From Sinosporangium siamense (lineage in GTDB: Bacteria; Actinomycetota; Actinomycetes; Streptosporangiales; Streptosporangiaceae), in the NCBI RefSeq assembly GCF_016863435.1, contig NZ_BOOW01000007.1, positions 270,609-334,608 on the forward strand: DNA of 64,000 nt, read 5' to 3'. The notes beneath the pieces were generated by a model. The model worked only from the letters and a program-made list of their open reading frames with translations, was not told where the DNA came from and did no database searches. The translations under genes were made by a program, and so were the position numbers. Below are positions 63,626-64,000 of the stretch, piece by piece. The first letter of the stretch is position 1, and every line of letters starts with the position of its first letter.

Positions 63626-64000
63626 GAGACCTCCATGACGGTGGGGAACGACGTCACCGTTGATGGAGTCCGGAGAGGGACCCGTGGATACATGAGCGGT
63701 GCCACAATCCGCAGAATCCGACGACGCCGAGACCGCCGTTAAGCGCACCCTGATGACGACCGAGACGGAGCCGTGGCGGCTCGACGGCCCCGGTGGGCAC
63801 CCCGGCAACACCGACGTGGGCAAACGGCTTATACGGCAGTGCCGTACAAGCCGGCGCCGTCAGGCAAGGAGCCAGGCGGGACGGGCGGCGGTGCCGGTTC
63901 AGCGGCCTCGGTGGGCGCCCCGGCAACAAGGACCTGGCTGAGCGGAGTCAGGCGGAGGGTACGGCTGTGCCGTATGAACCGGTGTCGTCCGGCGATAGGG
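63626..64000. repeat. Tail region with diverged tandem duplication and inverted palindrome
   Basis: No gene is supported. CGGCCCCGGTGGGCACCCCG (63785) and CGGCCTCGGTGGGCGCCCCG (63903) start two diverged copies about 118 bp apart; the second runs off the window. At 63826-63852, GGCTTATACGGC-AGT-GCCGTACAAGCC is two inverted copies of the dispersed element. Confidence 0.6.

Overview
The window looks like a chromosomal segment of a high-GC actinobacterium, most likely an order Streptosporangiales relative. The signs are very high GC, frequent GTG starts, a WhiB-family regulator, MtrA/MtrB/LpqB, complete F420 genes and many 4-bp translational overlaps. Gene order is collinear with the Mycobacterium tuberculosis block from secA1 (Rv3240c) to lcp1 (Rv3267), with insertions, so this is mostly core genome rather than an island. 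I saw no tRNA, rRNA, CRISPR array, phage gene or intact insertion sequence.

Region 1 (1-13234) is an envelope-glycan locus: an LCP ligase (cut by the window start), two large membrane proteins, a GT2, two GT4 glycosyltransferases, a SAM methyltransferase between two paralogous flippase-like membrane proteins, and a GDP-mannose-type nucleotidyltransferase. It is the best candidate here for an undescribed system. Region 2 (13250-20272) holds a 51-bp tandem repeat, a small secreted protein, an AlkA-like glycosylase, and fbiC facing fbiA-fbiB (coenzyme F420). Region 3 (20568-33661) holds a membrane protein with a long disordered tail, WhiB2-like regulator, a giant GT2 membrane protein coupled to a DUF5719 protein, a metallopeptidase-fold protein lacking its zinc histidines, a DUF3499 protein, manB, Trm112-like, a sugar-phosphate isomerase, a cation-efflux transporter and a MerR regulator. 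manB, the isomerase and manC could supply GDP-mannose to region 1.

Region 4 (33856-40546) has two consecutive S-adenosylhomocysteine hydrolases of different subfamilies (bacterial, then archaeal-type), a permease-prefix membrane protein, PadR, and a divergent DUF305/LVIVD secreted pair. Region 5 (40568-49056) holds RDD and SpoIIM-type membrane proteins and a tightly overlapping operon of a multi-pass membrane protein, DUF4129, DUF4350, MoxR and DUF58. Region 6 (49398-63625) is mtrA-mtrB-lpqB, ComF-like, hpf, a NarL-type response regulator, a frameshifted glycosyltransferase remnant, a YcaQ-type DNA glycosylase, a small membrane protein, secA and an Rv3235-like protein.

The non-coding part is rich in structure: a dispersed palindrome built on GGCTTGTACGGC, several minisatellites (two in-frame inside genes), several perfect operator-like palindromes, and strong hairpin terminators.
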